This document shows, piece by piece, positions 37,095 through 46,847 of a stretch of 64,000 bases of DNA (the stretch's first letter is position 1; each line of letters starts with the position of its first letter). The translations under genes and the position numbers were made by a program. This stretch comes from JBGASG01 sp046328035 (GTDB lineage Bacteria > Cyanobacteriota > Vampirovibrionia > Obscuribacterales > Obscuribacteraceae): contig JAXLXI010000001.1 in NCBI GenBank assembly GCA_046328035.1, forward strand, positions 599,193 through 663,192, written 5' to 3'. The notes beneath the pieces are model-generated. The model did no database searches. It had not been told where the DNA came from and worked only from the letters and a program-made list of their open reading frames with translations.

Positions 37095-39326
37095 GTGAAA
37101 GAGCTCGTTTTGTCTCCCACCAGCACCCTGGTCGATGATTCGTACTCGTCTGAGTTGGTGTTTTGGTTGAATGGTGAGGAAGTCATCATTCAAAATCCGG
37201 ATCCAACCATCTTGCTGACCGATTATTTGCATTCGGTCGGTCTGACCGGCACGAAACTGGGATGCTGGCAGGGCGGCTGCGGCGCTTGCACGGTCATGGT
37301 TTCGCACAAAGATCCGGCCACCGGGAAAGCCGTGCACCGTCCGATCAACTCCTGCTTGCGTCCGATTTGTGCACTGGACGGCATGGTCGTGACGACCACC
37401 GAAGGCATCGGCAACGTTCATGACGGGCTTGACCCGGCGCAATACTGCATCGCCAAAGAGAACGGCACGCAGTGCGGTTTCTGCACGCCAGGATTCGTGA
37501 TGAACACGCACGCTTACCTGCAGCACAACCCGGAAGCCACGCAAGAAGATCTCGAAAAAATCTTTGGCGGCAACCTTTGCCGTTGTACCGGCTACCGTCC
37601 GATTCTCACCGCGGTTCGCACACTTGCGTGCGACTACGACAAGAAGTGCGACAAAGCGCAGCAGTGCATGGTCGATCCTTCGTTCGAAGTCAAGGCGAAT
37701 GACAAGCTGGCAGTCATCGATCTCGATAAGCTGCCTGCGCATAACTTGCCTGCCAGACAATTGCACTTTACAGGCAGCGGTCGCGAATGGTTCCGTCCCA
37801 ATTCGCTCGCCGAGCTGATGCGCCTGAAGCGCGAACTGGTGAAACTGGGCGGCGGCCGCGAAAGCGTGCGCCTGGTGTTCGGCAACACCGCCTCCGGTAT
37901 CTACGCTCACGAAAAACCGCGTTATTTCATAGACATCTCGCGCGTCAATGAATTAACCGCTCTCGCCGAAACCGATGCTGGTATCACAGTCGGTGCCACT
38001 ACCCCGATCCAGATGATGCTGGAGTTTGCCGATAAGACCGCCAAGAAAGTCAAGGGTGACAAAGCGCGTTCGCTCGAAGTGCTGGCCTATCACGGGCAGT
38101 TCATCGCCGGGTTGCAGGTGCGTGCCGCCGGCAGCGTCGCCGGCAACATCTTCATCACACGCGACCACGCCAAGAAGGGCGAACCCTTCCCCTCGGATCT
38201 CTTCTGCGTGATGTCGGGCTTGGGAACCAAGATCATCATCGCCTCCGAAACTTATAGCGGAGGACGCCAGTCATTTGACCTGATCGACATGCCGGCTACC
38301 GAAGAACTTCCGGAAGATGCGGTCGTGGTGCAGTTCGAAATTCCGTTCACCCGCGCCAACGAGTATGTGCAGACATACCGCATCGCCCGCCGCCCGCAGA
38401 TGGCTCACCCGATCGTCAACGCCGGCATGCGTGTTGTGCTCGGCAAAGACAACAAGGTTCCGGAAGGCGAGTTGACTTTGATATTCGGTGGCTTGGGTCG
38501 GATGATCTACCGCGCCCGCAAGACCGAAAGTTTCTTGCACGGAAAAGAATGGAACGCTGCAACTCTAAAAGCAGCGCTGCCTGTATTGAAGAAGGAAGTC
38601 GAGGAAGTAGCCGTTCCTATGGAAGGCGAAGGCATCACTCTCGAGTACCGCAAGCAATTGGCGGAAACCTTCTTCTACAAGTTCTTCCTGCACGCGGCTT
38701 CGCAAGCCAATCCTAAATCGGTAAAACCCGAGCTTCTGTCGGCCGCCAGTCACGACATTCGTCCGCTCTCGACCGGCATGCAGGAATACACCGAGTATCC
38801 GGAAAACTTCCCACTCACGCAGCCGATTATTAAACGCGCCGCGTTCGTGCAGACCTCCGGCGAAATCAAGTACACCCACGACATTCCGCTGCCCACCGGC
38901 GGCATGCACGGTGTGATCGTGATGAGCACACGCCCGCACGCCAAGTTTACCTTCACCAAAAACACCAAAGACCTCGAATCGCTGGTCGAACTATTGCGCA
39001 AGCAATTCCCCGGCGTCAAAGATCTGGTGACGGCCGCCGATATTCCTGGCGCCAAATTGGTCGGTCTGGGTGACGACGATCCGGTGTTCTCTGACGGTAT
39101 CGTCACCTCAGTTGGTGCACCGGTGGCTATGGTGCTCGCCGACTCGATTCCGACCGCTCGCGAAGCCGCTCATTTCGTCGAATACGAATGCGTTGCCTAC
39201 GAAGATCCTGTGGCGGTCACCAACATCGAGGAAGCGATCAAGCAGAACACGGCGATGCCGATGCTGCTCAGATCGTCTGACCCTGATGAAGATATTCAAC
39301 AGCGCATTCCGACCATTGAACAGTGA
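37095..39326 (+). CDS. Xanthine dehydrogenase-type subunit: 2Fe-2S, FAD and start of Mo domain
   Basis: A 743-residue protein started by GTG after GAGGTAGGA. Residues 20-100 are a plant-type ferredoxin (Cys57, Cys62, Cys65, Cys87); 105-180 the second 2Fe-2S domain (Cys127, Cys130, Cys162, Cys164), both complete. Residues 230-420 are the FAD-binding domain (VFGNTASGIY, VGATTPIQMMLEF, RAAGSVAGNI), then the FAD C-terminal domain to about 540. Residues 580-743 are the a/b hammerhead of the molybdenum part (GEIKYTHDIPLPTGGMHGVI). This order matches one-chain eukaryote-like XDH rather than the usual bacterial XdhA, which stops after the FAD part. The end overlaps the next gene as GTGA. Oxidation of a purine or aldehyde is expected. 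Confidence 0.9.
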   Translation: MKELVLSPTSTLVDDSYSSELVFWLNGEEVIIQNPDPTILLTDYLHSVGLTGTKLGCWQGGCGACTVMVSHKDPATGKAVHRPINSCLRPICALDGMVVTTTEGIGNVHDGLDPAQYCIAKENGTQCGFCTPGFVMNTHAYLQHNPEATQEDLEKIFGGNLCRCTGYRPILTAVRTLACDYDKKCDKAQQCMVDPSFEVKANDKLAVIDLDKLPAHNLPARQLHFTGSGREWFRPNSLAELMRLKRELVKLGGGRESVRLVFGNTASGIYAHEKPRYFIDISRVNELTALAETDAGITVGATTPIQMMLEFADKTAKKVKGDKARSLEVLAYHGQFIAGLQVRAAGSVAGNIFITRDHAKKGEPFPSDLFCVMSGLGTKIIIASETYSGGRQSFDLIDMPATEELPEDAVVVQFEIPFTRANEYVQTYRIARRPQMAHPIVNAGMRVVLGKDNKVPEGELTLIFGGLGRMIYRARKTESFLHGKEWNAATLKAALPVLKKEVEEVAVPMEGEGITLEYRKQLAETFFYKFFLHAASQANPKSVKPELLSAASHDIRPLSTGMQEYTEYPENFPLTQPIIKRAAFVQTSGEIKYTHDIPLPTGGMHGVIVMSTRPHAKFTFTKNTKDLESLVELLRKQFPGVKDLVTAADIPGAKLVGLGDDDPVFSDGIVTSVGAPVAMVLADSIPTAREAAHFVEYECVAYEDPVAVTNIEEAIKQNTAMPMLLRSSDPDEDIQQRIPTIEQ

Positions 39327-41266
39327 GCAGCAACGAAGCCTGGCTGAAAGATCCGGCTAAAACAGCTTTGCCGGGCACCAGCTATGCGCATGGTTTCATC
39401 AAGACACCGCCGACCGCGCACTTCTATATGGAGACCAACTGCGCGCTGGCAGTGCCGGGTCCATACAACCACATGACCATCCATGCCTCGACCCAGAGCC
39501 CGAACGGCACCCAGATGATGGTTGCCAAAGCGCTGGGCGTCAAGCTCAATCAAGTCAACATCATGCTCGAGCAAATCGGTGGCGGATTCGGTGGCAAGCA
39601 ACACCGCGCCAACATCGTTGCTTCGCAAGCCGCTGTTGCCGCCCACAAACTGAAGCACCCCGTGCGCTTGCTCTACGATCGCTTCACCGACATGCAGATG
39701 ATTGGTAAACACCATCCTTATATGGGTGAATACCACGTCGCCTACAAAGACGACGGCAAGATCGAAGCTATGCGTCTCGACTTCAGCATGGAAGCCGGCG
39801 ACACGTACGACTGCTCGTTTGCGGTGCTCGACTTGAGTCTGCTCACCGCCGACGGTTGCTACAACGTGCCGACATTGCAAGCCAACGGCACCTGCTATCG
39901 CACCAACAAAACATCGAATACGGCGTTCCGTACCTTCGGTGTCATGCAGATGTGGACGATTCTGGAAAGTGTCATCGAGCGTGTTTCATACGAATTGACG
40001 CAGAAACTGGGACGCAAAGTCTGGCCGGAAGAGATTCGTGAGAAGAACATGTATCGCAACGGCACGGCCGAGTCCTACGACCTCACCCACTTCGGGCAAG
40101 AACTGGACTTCTGCAATATCCGCGAAATGTGGGATGAGTTGAAGAAGACCGCCGAATACGATAAACGCTGCAAGGCAGTCGAAGACTTCAACAAGAAAAA
40201 CAAGTGGCGCAAGCGCGGTATCGTCATGATGCCGCAAAAGCACGGCATCGCGTTTACCGAACCGCGCGGCTCGCTGAACGCATCCAGTGCCACCATCGGT
40301 GTCAACATGGCTGATGCTTCCGTGATCATCTTCACGGGCGCTGTGGAAATGGGACAGGGTGTCAGCACGAAGCTTGCCCAAGTCGCGGCTAACACCCTCG
40401 GCATTCCGCTGGAACTGATTCGCATCGCCGGCAACTCCAGCGAAGTGATTCAGAACGCTCCGGCAACGGCAGCTTCGACCGGCTTCGACCTCAACGGTGG
40501 TGCCGTGGAGAAAGCTTGCCGCGTGTTGCGCGAGCGTCTGGAAAACTTCTGCCGCGACGTCGAACAATACACGCCGACGAGACGCATCGAAGACTGGCGC
40601 ACCAAGTGGTCGGAGAAGTGGCCTGAGATCATCTTCCAGGCATGGTTCATGCGGGTCAACCTGGCAGTGTCGGAACTCTACAAGAGCCCGCACTACAAAG
40701 GACCGACATACCGCAATCCGCAAGGCAAGCCGTTCCTGTATTTCTCGTACGGCGCGGCCTGCACCGAAGTGGAAATCGATGTGCTGTCCGGCGAACACAA
40801 GATACTGCGTGCCGACATCGTATTCGACGGTGGCAAGTCGCCTAACCCGGCGATCGATATCGGGCAAGCCGAAGGTGGTTTCATCCAGGGCGCCGGTATG
40901 GCGACGACGGAAGAACTCGTCTACGACGAAGACGGACGTCTGCTCACAGATAACATCTGGAGCTACAAGCCGCCTTGCACCAAGTCGATTCCGCTCGATT
41001 TTCGCACTCGCCTGCACCCGGTAGATCCGGAGCGTAACGCCCGCGAACTGCTGGCTGAAAAACAAGCAGTCAAATCTACGAAGGCGTTCACCGAGTCTGC
41101 TTTGACCTTAGGTTGCTCGACTTACTTCGCGTTGATTCATGCGATCAAAGAAGCGCGCGAAGAGTTGACCGGCAAGAAAGAGTGGGTCGATATGCACTTC
41201 CCGCTCACCTGCCAGCGCATTCAGCAGCTCTGCGGAATCAGCACCGACAACCTGACGATGGACTAA
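39323..41266 (+). CDS. Xanthine dehydrogenase-type molybdenum-binding subunit
   Basis: A 647-residue protein with the rest of the Mo domain. It begins where the fused enzyme's hammerhead would hand over: FIKTPPTAHFYMETNCALAV, then GGGFGGK at residues 86-92 (Mo-cofactor loop), NTAFRTFGVMQMW (the Arg of the purine-binding pocket is kept; GGPQ has become GVMQ), VEMGQGVSTKLAQVAANTLG, ATAASTGFDLNGGAV, and near the C-terminus KAFTESALTLG where bovine XDH has GEPPLFLA, so the catalytic Glu is retained. The altered pocket suggests a substrate other than xanthine. An in-frame TGA lies two codons before the GTG, so this really is a separate frame; no Shine-Dalgarno is seen, implying coupling to the upstream stop. 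Confidence 0.9.
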   Translation: MSSNEAWLKDPAKTALPGTSYAHGFIKTPPTAHFYMETNCALAVPGPYNHMTIHASTQSPNGTQMMVAKALGVKLNQVNIMLEQIGGGFGGKQHRANIVASQAAVAAHKLKHPVRLLYDRFTDMQMIGKHHPYMGEYHVAYKDDGKIEAMRLDFSMEAGDTYDCSFAVLDLSLLTADGCYNVPTLQANGTCYRTNKTSNTAFRTFGVMQMWTILESVIERVSYELTQKLGRKVWPEEIREKNMYRNGTAESYDLTHFGQELDFCNIREMWDELKKTAEYDKRCKAVEDFNKKNKWRKRGIVMMPQKHGIAFTEPRGSLNASSATIGVNMADASVIIFTGAVEMGQGVSTKLAQVAANTLGIPLELIRIAGNSSEVIQNAPATAASTGFDLNGGAVEKACRVLRERLENFCRDVEQYTPTRRIEDWRTKWSEKWPEIIFQAWFMRVNLAVSELYKSPHYKGPTYRNPQGKPFLYFSYGAACTEVEIDVLSGEHKILRADIVFDGGKSPNPAIDIGQAEGGFIQGAGMATTEELVYDEDGRLLTDNIWSYKPPCTKSIPLDFRTRLHPVDPERNARELLAEKQAVKSTKAFTESALTLGCSTYFALIHAIKEAREELTGKKEWVDMHFPLTCQRIQQLCGISTDNLTMD

Positions 41267-41281
41267 CTCAGTCCTCGTGCC

Positions 41282-42148
41282 ATGATACTTTCGAAGAAGA
41301 TCACTGCTTCGAAGTTGACCGAGTGCGGCTTGACTAAAAAACAAGTCACCACTCTGGTGCGCGACTACGAGTTGACTCTGGCGCAGCTGTTTTTGAAAAC
41401 CGCGGCCCTCCGCGGTAAGGTTACTCTGCCACCAGAGGAAGAGAGTTTGAAGTACCGGCTGCCGCCTCCCCATATGGAAGCCGAGGCTCAACGGGTTCTG
41501 CTTCCTCTGGTGCAAGTGACTGGCGACGGCAAGCTTTCAGTCAATCCTGATTCTTTGCCGGGCGGTTTTGTCGACCGCTGGGAGAAAGTCGCGACACTGG
41601 GGGCGGCCTTGCCGCCTTCAATCTGGGAAAGCCATCTCAGGTTGACCCCTGCGCAACTGGTTGCGATCGACTGCGACGATATGACGCGTAAGTATTTGAA
41701 GGAAAGCTGGCGCACGGCAGCCATTAGATATTGCGATGAAAACTGGTTTTCGGCTCTAACCAAGAGCAGATTCTTCTACGACCTGGCGTTCCAAATGCTG
41801 GTGCGTGTGCCGCAAGACGCTGGCGAGCGACTGGCGCTAGAGATGATTGCATCCAATGGTGGCACGTGGCGACTTGCGGACGTAAATCCTGTTGCGGACG
41901 ACGCTATTCATCAGGTGATGATGTTCACCATAAGAGGATTGGCTTGGGACTGGAGCGAAGAGTTTGCCGAGGCGCTTCTGCCTTTGTTGCAGCGAGAGGT
42001 CGACGCTCCGCTTCCAAAGATAAGTGAATGGTTGTTGGACGACGCGGCGATTTATTTTCCGGTCAGCATGCAGCAAGTGTTTTCCGACGCGACGCGCTGT
42101 GCTACAACTTTGCAACTCAAAGCCGAAATCTGGTCGACGCTTATTTGA
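41282..42148 (+). CDS. Hypothetical protein downstream of XDH genes
   Basis: A 288-residue, mostly helical protein with no membrane segment or signal peptide. Leu/Pro-rich throughout, with motifs such as LPPPHMEAEAQRVLLPLVQ, WRTAAIRYCDENWFSALT and MIASNGGTWRLADVN; the overall feel is like the DUF5691 group, but I am not sure. It starts 15 nt after the XDH gene on the same strand and so may be expressed with it. Its end overlaps the convergent rlpA-like gene by 8 nt. Confidence 0.65.
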   Translation: MILSKKITASKLTECGLTKKQVTTLVRDYELTLAQLFLKTAALRGKVTLPPEEESLKYRLPPPHMEAEAQRVLLPLVQVTGDGKLSVNPDSLPGGFVDRWEKVATLGAALPPSIWESHLRLTPAQLVAIDCDDMTRKYLKESWRTAAIRYCDENWFSALTKSRFFYDLAFQMLVRVPQDAGERLALEMIASNGGTWRLADVNPVADDAIHQVMMFTIRGLAWDWSEEFAEALLPLLQREVDAPLPKISEWLLDDAAIYFPVSMQQVFSDATRCATTLQLKAEIWSTLI

Positions 42149-42494
42149 CAGTGTGCGCTTCGACGGGCGCGGTGCCTTTGACGCCCAGTTTGTTGGCCGC
42201 CGATTTGCTCAAGTCGATCACGGCGCCACCGCGGGCTTTGCGATCGTTGATCACGACGGTCGTCGAGCGACCATTTTGTTTGTTTCGCACTTTAACTTTG
42301 GTGCCGAGCGGCAACTGCGCGCTGGCCGCGGTCATGGCATGGCGATTGTAGCGAGCGCCGCTGGCGGTTTTCTTGCCCTGATAACTGTCTGAGTAGACCG
42401 TTGCTTTGCCCGCGACTTTGGCGGCGAAACAAGCGGTCTGAACCGTGCCTGCTAAAGCGAGAATCACTACTATTGCTGAAAAAACGCGGTTCAT
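42141..42494 (-). CDS. rlpA: RlpA-family septal-ring lytic transglycosylase-like protein
   Basis: A 117-residue exported protein: signal peptide to about residue 24 (FAA), then a single double-psi beta-barrel of the RlpA family with GKATVYSDSYQGKKTASGARYN, MTAASAQLPLGTKVKVRN and VVINDRKARGGAVIDLSKSAA. The Asp in INDR and the Glu-like position support a lytic transglycosylase-type barrel, but the usual Glu after the first Tyr is replaced in YSDSYQGK, so enzyme activity is uncertain. No SPOR domain, shorter than E. coli RlpA. It would act on denuded glycan in the envelope. Confidence 0.85.
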   Translation of the reverse strand: MNRVFSAIVVILALAGTVQTACFAAKVAGKATVYSDSYQGKKTASGARYNRHAMTAASAQLPLGTKVKVRNKQNGRSTTVVINDRKARGGAVIDLSKSAANKLGVKGTAPVEAHTVK

Positions 42495-42557
42495 TGCTCG
42501 AATCCCTCGGTAAAGCCATCTAACTAATAGTTCTGCCAGGGAGACTTATTAACGGTT

Positions 42558-42587
42558 GAGGTTGTTCCCGTAGACGCGGGAAGCCTC
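42558..42587. other. Hairpin in the intergenic region before the calpain-like gene
   Basis: GAGG-TTCCCG and CGGGAA-CCTC pair (stem of 4 + 6 with small bulges) around the loop TAGACG. The surrounding 284 bp between the divergent rlpA-like and calpain-like genes hold no other clear feature. Confidence 0.3.
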
Positions 42588-42778
42588 TGCCCTGCTCAAA
42601 ACCGAGCTTACACAAAATGTACACAAGTTGTTCCGGAAGTTTTCCAAACCCGAAGTCTATGATTGTGGTCCAACCCAGCTACTAGTTACTAGATCCACCC
42701 ACCACCACACCACCCGCAAACCATATTCGAGACGTGTCATCACACGCTCAGTGCGTTTGCTCATTTGGAGCATGCAAC

Positions 42779-44404
42779 ATGACAGGCGGCAAAGTACAAA
42801 CACAGTCTCCTGAGTCTGCTCTTACCGAGATAAAGGATGGCGGCAAGGACGGCGGCGCGGCATCCGATGAAGTGATATCGACGCTGGCACATTCGAGCCC
42901 CGAGTTTCGCAATCAAGTTTTCAATTCCGGTAAAGATGATCCGGCGTTGCTCGAAGAAATGGGTTTGGTGAATGCGACGGACCTGTTTCTTAGTGGTGAC
43001 GCCGGGCACATGGGCGACTTACCTGTGCCAGCAGGTGTGGATATTCGATTTAGCAATGACGGGCACCAGGATGTGATGATTGTCACTGAAGGAAACACCC
43101 GCAGCTACCTCGGCAAAAACGGCGAATACCAGACTTTCGAATTTGTTCCTGGCGAAAATGGACAGCCTGGAACTGTGAAGGTCAACACCAACGGCAGGCG
43201 TACAGAGGTTCCCGGAGTCACAGAGTACAATCCCGACGGGCCCGGTGGTGCGCCAGTCATAACCACCGAGCAGGGACAGTCAGTTGTGAAGTCGGATGGT
43301 TCCGTTGAAACAACCATGAAGAATGGCGTGCACGTGACCACCGACGGTACCGGATCTGATGGCATCACCGGCAACGTGATCGCCTACAAAAGTCCAGCTG
43401 CGAACATAGATATACAAATCGGTTCCGACAAACAATCCAACGACGGAAAGCACGATGTCACGGTCAGCCCCGACGGCACGCTCTCATACACATCTGAGGA
43501 CGGCTGGCGCACCAAAGTGGGACCAGATGGAAAGGAAGTTCGTAGCAAAGGGACTGGTCTGAGCGAGATCACTGAATACCGAGATAAGCCAGGCGGCGAT
43601 GTGACCCGCACGCAATACGGACCTACCGGTGCAAACGACCGCCCCTTCTCACCCGAATCGATCTCTCCGTCGGGCATCGATCAGACGCGGCTGGGTGACT
43701 GCTGGTTTATGTCATCAGTAGCTGCTCTGGCAGAAACTCCGGAAGGTCGCGAGAAGTTGTCGAACATGATCAAACGGAATGAAGACGGTTCGTACACCGT
43801 GACTTTCCCCGGCGACAAGGATCATCCGGTGACCGTCAGTGGGGAGGAAGTGCTGGGCAATCCGAAGATCAATGATGATGCCGTTTGGGCGAAGGTAATG
43901 GAGGCGGCCATCTTAAAGAGAGATCCCGAGTCCGCGAATTCGGGTGGCAAGTCTTGGAAGGCGCTCGACTTATTGACAGACAAACACATCATTCATGAAG
44001 ACATCCACAACTACTTGACCGACACGGGTCATCTCGCCGAAACGATTCAAACGGCGCTGGCGAACGGCGAGCCGATTGTGGTCAGTTCCAGAAATTCGAA
44101 TCCCAAGGATGGACCGGTCGAAACCAATCATGCCTATACCGTTACTGGCTACGATCCCAAAACAGGCATGGTGACGGTGCGCAATCCGTGGGGACACAAT
44201 GATCTTGGAAAGGGTAACACCAAGGACGGTGTCACAGACATCGGCGACGGCTATATGACCATGTCGCTGGAAACATTCCAAAACGACTTCGCCCGCATCA
44301 CATACGGTGGGCAGCCGAAGAGCGCGTTCCAGCAGACCGGACAAGTCGCCTCGGAGGTAGTGCACGATGTGATCGACGTATTCAATCCGGCTAACTGGTT
44401 CTGA
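42779..44404 (+). CDS. Calpain-family (C2) cysteine protease with YD-like N-terminal repeats
   Basis: A 541-residue protein. The ATG at 42779 has GGAG 8 nt upstream; a GTG 15 codons earlier has none. Residues 80-285 are a series of beta-repeat units of the 'VSPDGTLSYTSEDGWRTKVG / VTTDGTGSDGI' type, reminiscent of YD/RHS-like tails in this lineage. The calpain core follows: catalytic Cys308 in QTRLGDCWFMSS, His451 in TNHAYTVTGYD and Asn469 in VRNPWG, so the triad is complete. No signal peptide and no EF-hands. Bacterial calpain-like proteins are rare and often secreted or associated with signalling. Confidence 0.88.
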   Translation: MTGGKVQTQSPESALTEIKDGGKDGGAASDEVISTLAHSSPEFRNQVFNSGKDDPALLEEMGLVNATDLFLSGDAGHMGDLPVPAGVDIRFSNDGHQDVMIVTEGNTRSYLGKNGEYQTFEFVPGENGQPGTVKVNTNGRRTEVPGVTEYNPDGPGGAPVITTEQGQSVVKSDGSVETTMKNGVHVTTDGTGSDGITGNVIAYKSPAANIDIQIGSDKQSNDGKHDVTVSPDGTLSYTSEDGWRTKVGPDGKEVRSKGTGLSEITEYRDKPGGDVTRTQYGPTGANDRPFSPESISPSGIDQTRLGDCWFMSSVAALAETPEGREKLSNMIKRNEDGSYTVTFPGDKDHPVTVSGEEVLGNPKINDDAVWAKVMEAAILKRDPESANSGGKSWKALDLLTDKHIIHEDIHNYLTDTGHLAETIQTALANGEPIVVSSRNSNPKDGPVETNHAYTVTGYDPKTGMVTVRNPWGHNDLGKGNTKDGVTDIGDGYMTMSLETFQNDFARITYGGQPKSAFQQTGQVASEVVHDVIDVFNPANWF

Positions 44405-44438
44405 GCTTTCCCGCCCGACAATCTCTTGAATACAGACA

Positions 44439-45599
44439 ATGGTCGATGGTATCCTAAAGGCGATGAAACCATCCGTCGGACTGTTTGCTACTTTGATTCT
44501 CCTGGCTCTGAGCGCTCCGTGGTGCTCGGCACGGGTAGCGGTGGAACAGGTGCAGGCAGCCATCGAGAAGGCCAAGATATTTCCGCCGGAAGCCAAGATC
44601 TCCTGCAAAGTTTCCGGCGAGGAGATCGTCACGTCCGCGTACAAGTCTGAGAGCGAAACAGAAAACGATTGCAAAATCGATGCTGTGCTTCTGGCTAAGA
44701 CGGCATTTCAGTGTGACCCTGGTCTGACGCGCGCGACCTTGATGTTGTTCGATGTGCGGTCGCCCGAGAACTATTACGAAATCTCGGTAACCGTCGGTGA
44801 TGTGGCAGCATTTGGTGGCGGAGCGGTTTCTCAAGAGAGGTTGCTGTCTTCCTTGCGAATGCTGAAGAAGGCTTCGACATCTTCCCCAGCAGCAAAGCAG
44901 CCCCTGAGCACCCCGATTAGAGTTGGAACCGCCGCACGCAGAAACAGTTGCTCCTACTATGGTGTCACTCTCAACTATCCGACCGATTGGCAGGTCGAGG
45001 CACCGCGTTCAGGTGCGACGCTGGTTCGTTTATTTGTGCCTGGTGCGGCGGGTGTTCCTTCACTGATCGAGATGCAGGTTTACTCTGCTAAGGACGTGAC
45101 GCCTGCCAATGCGGTGGCTGCCGATCCGCGCGACACGTTCGAGACTGCCCGGGAGAAAGTCTGGCTGATGGGTGCCTCGGAGATCCTTCGACCGACAATT
45201 ATCAGCGGACAGCAAGCTTGGCACGAGGAAGACGCCAGGGCTCGTCAGCACTTCCTGAACAAGGGGCAAGTAGCCGCCTATCAAAGTTGGAAATACAACC
45301 GTCGCAATCAGTGGTGCAAGGTGATACCGGTTGCGGTGCCCGCGCAAATCCAGATTGGGCCGGGTCAATCGGTGCGCGCGGCGCAACGCGCCAATTGGGT
45401 GGAAGAAACTATGCTCAGCGCCCGCAACTACTCTCAGTCCGTCGCCTTTAATTCGGCGGGGTGCACCGTCCTGCTTGGGCTTTTCTGCCCGGAGGCGAAT
45501 GCCAGTGCGGCGGCGGTGCAGTTCAAAACGCTGCTCTCCGAACTGAAGGTAGCACCCGGCGCAGCCGCTGCTGCTGCCGCGAAGAAACCATCAAAATGA
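44439..45599 (+). CDS. Exported protein of unknown function
   Basis: A protein of 386 codons with an N-terminal signal sequence (VGLFATLILLALSAPWCSA). Either ATG 44439 or the in-frame ATG at 44463 could be the start; neither has a good ribosome site. The mature protein has a middle domain from about residue 160 starting with CSYYGVTLNYPTDWQVEAP, which looks like the N-terminal beta-strand of PsbP/DUF-type lipoproteins, and a poly-Ala C-terminus. The Cys pattern (C56, C78, C91) may form disulfides. Not assigned with certainty. Confidence 0.7.
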   Translation: MVDGILKAMKPSVGLFATLILLALSAPWCSARVAVEQVQAAIEKAKIFPPEAKISCKVSGEEIVTSAYKSESETENDCKIDAVLLAKTAFQCDPGLTRATLMLFDVRSPENYYEISVTVGDVAAFGGGAVSQERLLSSLRMLKKASTSSPAAKQPLSTPIRVGTAARRNSCSYYGVTLNYPTDWQVEAPRSGATLVRLFVPGAAGVPSLIEMQVYSAKDVTPANAVAADPRDTFETAREKVWLMGASEILRPTIISGQQAWHEEDARARQHFLNKGQVAAYQSWKYNRRNQWCKVIPVAVPAQIQIGPGQSVRAAQRANWVEETMLSARNYSQSVAFNSAGCTVLLGLFCPEANASAAAVQFKTLLSELKVAPGAAAAAAAKKPSK

Positions 45600-45780
45600 C
45601 CGGCGAATCCTACCTTGTCGGATGTCTTTTCAAGTAGACACAATTGGCCGGCAGCGACATACAATTGAAGTGGTGGCTGGCCGACGAAGTCGTTGTGCTT
45701 TGAATCGTTGGTTTCTGAGCTGCTATAAGTCTCGGTTTTCTTGCGATAATGGCTTTCTCGGAAGAAGAAGGTGCTCTGAT

Positions 45781-46788
45781 ATGAGTATTTGGCTGCAGTT
45801 TGCGATTTGCGCTGGAGTCATTTTGTATGCTGGAAGCCAGCTAAGCCGTCAAGCTGATGTGATTGCCGAGAAAACGGGTCTTGGCAGAAACTGGATCGGA
45901 CTGATTCTGTTAGCCACCATTACGTCATTGCCGGAGTTGATCACTGGAGTTTCTGCCGTCTCGCTCAATGACTTGCCAGACATGGCTGTAAGCGGAATTC
46001 TGGGCAGCTGTATGTTCAACATGATGGTAATTGCAATTCTTGACCTCTTTTCGAAACGCTGCCCGGTGTCGTTCAGAGTGCACCAGGGGCACATGCTCTC
46101 TGCTGGCTTTGGGATAGTGCTAATTGGTTTTGCTGCAATCGATATCCTCTTTGGTAAGCACCTCCCGATTTTGACGTCGCTCAATTCGATTGATCCCATA
46201 AGCTTGTTGTACATTGGCATATATCTGCTTGCCATGAAACTAATCTATGCCTACGAACAGCACCGTGTGCAGGAGTTTGTCGAAGATGCGGCAGAAGCTT
46301 CGCCCTTTGCGAAAAGATCGTTGCGCGGCTCGATATTCCTCTTCGTACTCAATGCCATTCTGATAGTGATTGCTGCTTGCTATTTGCCTGAACTGGGCAC
46401 GAAGATCGGAGCGATGACAGGCTGGGGCGAAAGCTTTATCGGTTCGTCCTTCATAGCCATTACGACATCGCTGCCTGAAATCACAGTCTCCGTTGCTGCG
46501 GCCAGAATGGGCGCTTTCGATATGGCGGTGGCCAACTTGCTCGGAAGCAATCTATTCAATGTAGTTATTCTTGCAGTCATCGATTTTTGTTACTTGAAGG
46601 CGCCGCTGCTTCGGTCAGTCTCGCAGATCAATACGTTGACGGCGCTGACAGCGATAATTGCCATGGCGATAGTCGTAGTCGGATTGACCTATAGGTCGGA
46701 GAAAAAGGTGTTGTTTCTGGCTGGTGATGCTGTAGCAATACTGTTCGTATGCATCATGGCCAACGTATTGTTGTTCATTGCTCATTGA
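45781..46788 (+). CDS. Sodium/calcium exchanger family (CaCA) membrane antiporter
   Basis: A 335-residue membrane protein with two inverted halves, each with the alpha-repeat signature: ITSLPELITGVSAVSLND then GILGSCMFN (half 1), and ITTSLPEITVSVAAARMG then LLGSNLFN (half 2). These Glu/Asn residues form the ion sites in the family. About ten hydrophobic segments. The start ATG at 45781 is preceded by a weak AGAAGG. Cation (Ca2+ or Na+) export across the cytoplasmic membrane is the family role. Convergent with the FAD-monooxygenase gene; a 12-bp palindrome TTGCAATTGCAA at 46799-46810 lies between. Confidence 0.88.
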   Translation: MSIWLQFAICAGVILYAGSQLSRQADVIAEKTGLGRNWIGLILLATITSLPELITGVSAVSLNDLPDMAVSGILGSCMFNMMVIAILDLFSKRCPVSFRVHQGHMLSAGFGIVLIGFAAIDILFGKHLPILTSLNSIDPISLLYIGIYLLAMKLIYAYEQHRVQEFVEDAAEASPFAKRSLRGSIFLFVLNAILIVIAACYLPELGTKIGAMTGWGESFIGSSFIAITTSLPEITVSVAAARMGAFDMAVANLLGSNLFNVVILAVIDFCYLKAPLLRSVSQINTLTALTAIIAMAIVVVGLTYRSEKKVLFLAGDAVAILFVCIMANVLLFIAH

Positions 46789-46847
46789 GACCGGATAGTT
46801 GCAATTGCAAGCCCGGACATTGACCTCAGGTGGTTCGCAGTTATTCG

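Noticed and set aside
39310..39330. Programmed frameshift to fuse the two XDH frames
   Set aside because: No slippery heptamer or downstream stem is evident; simple stop/start coupling explains the overlap.
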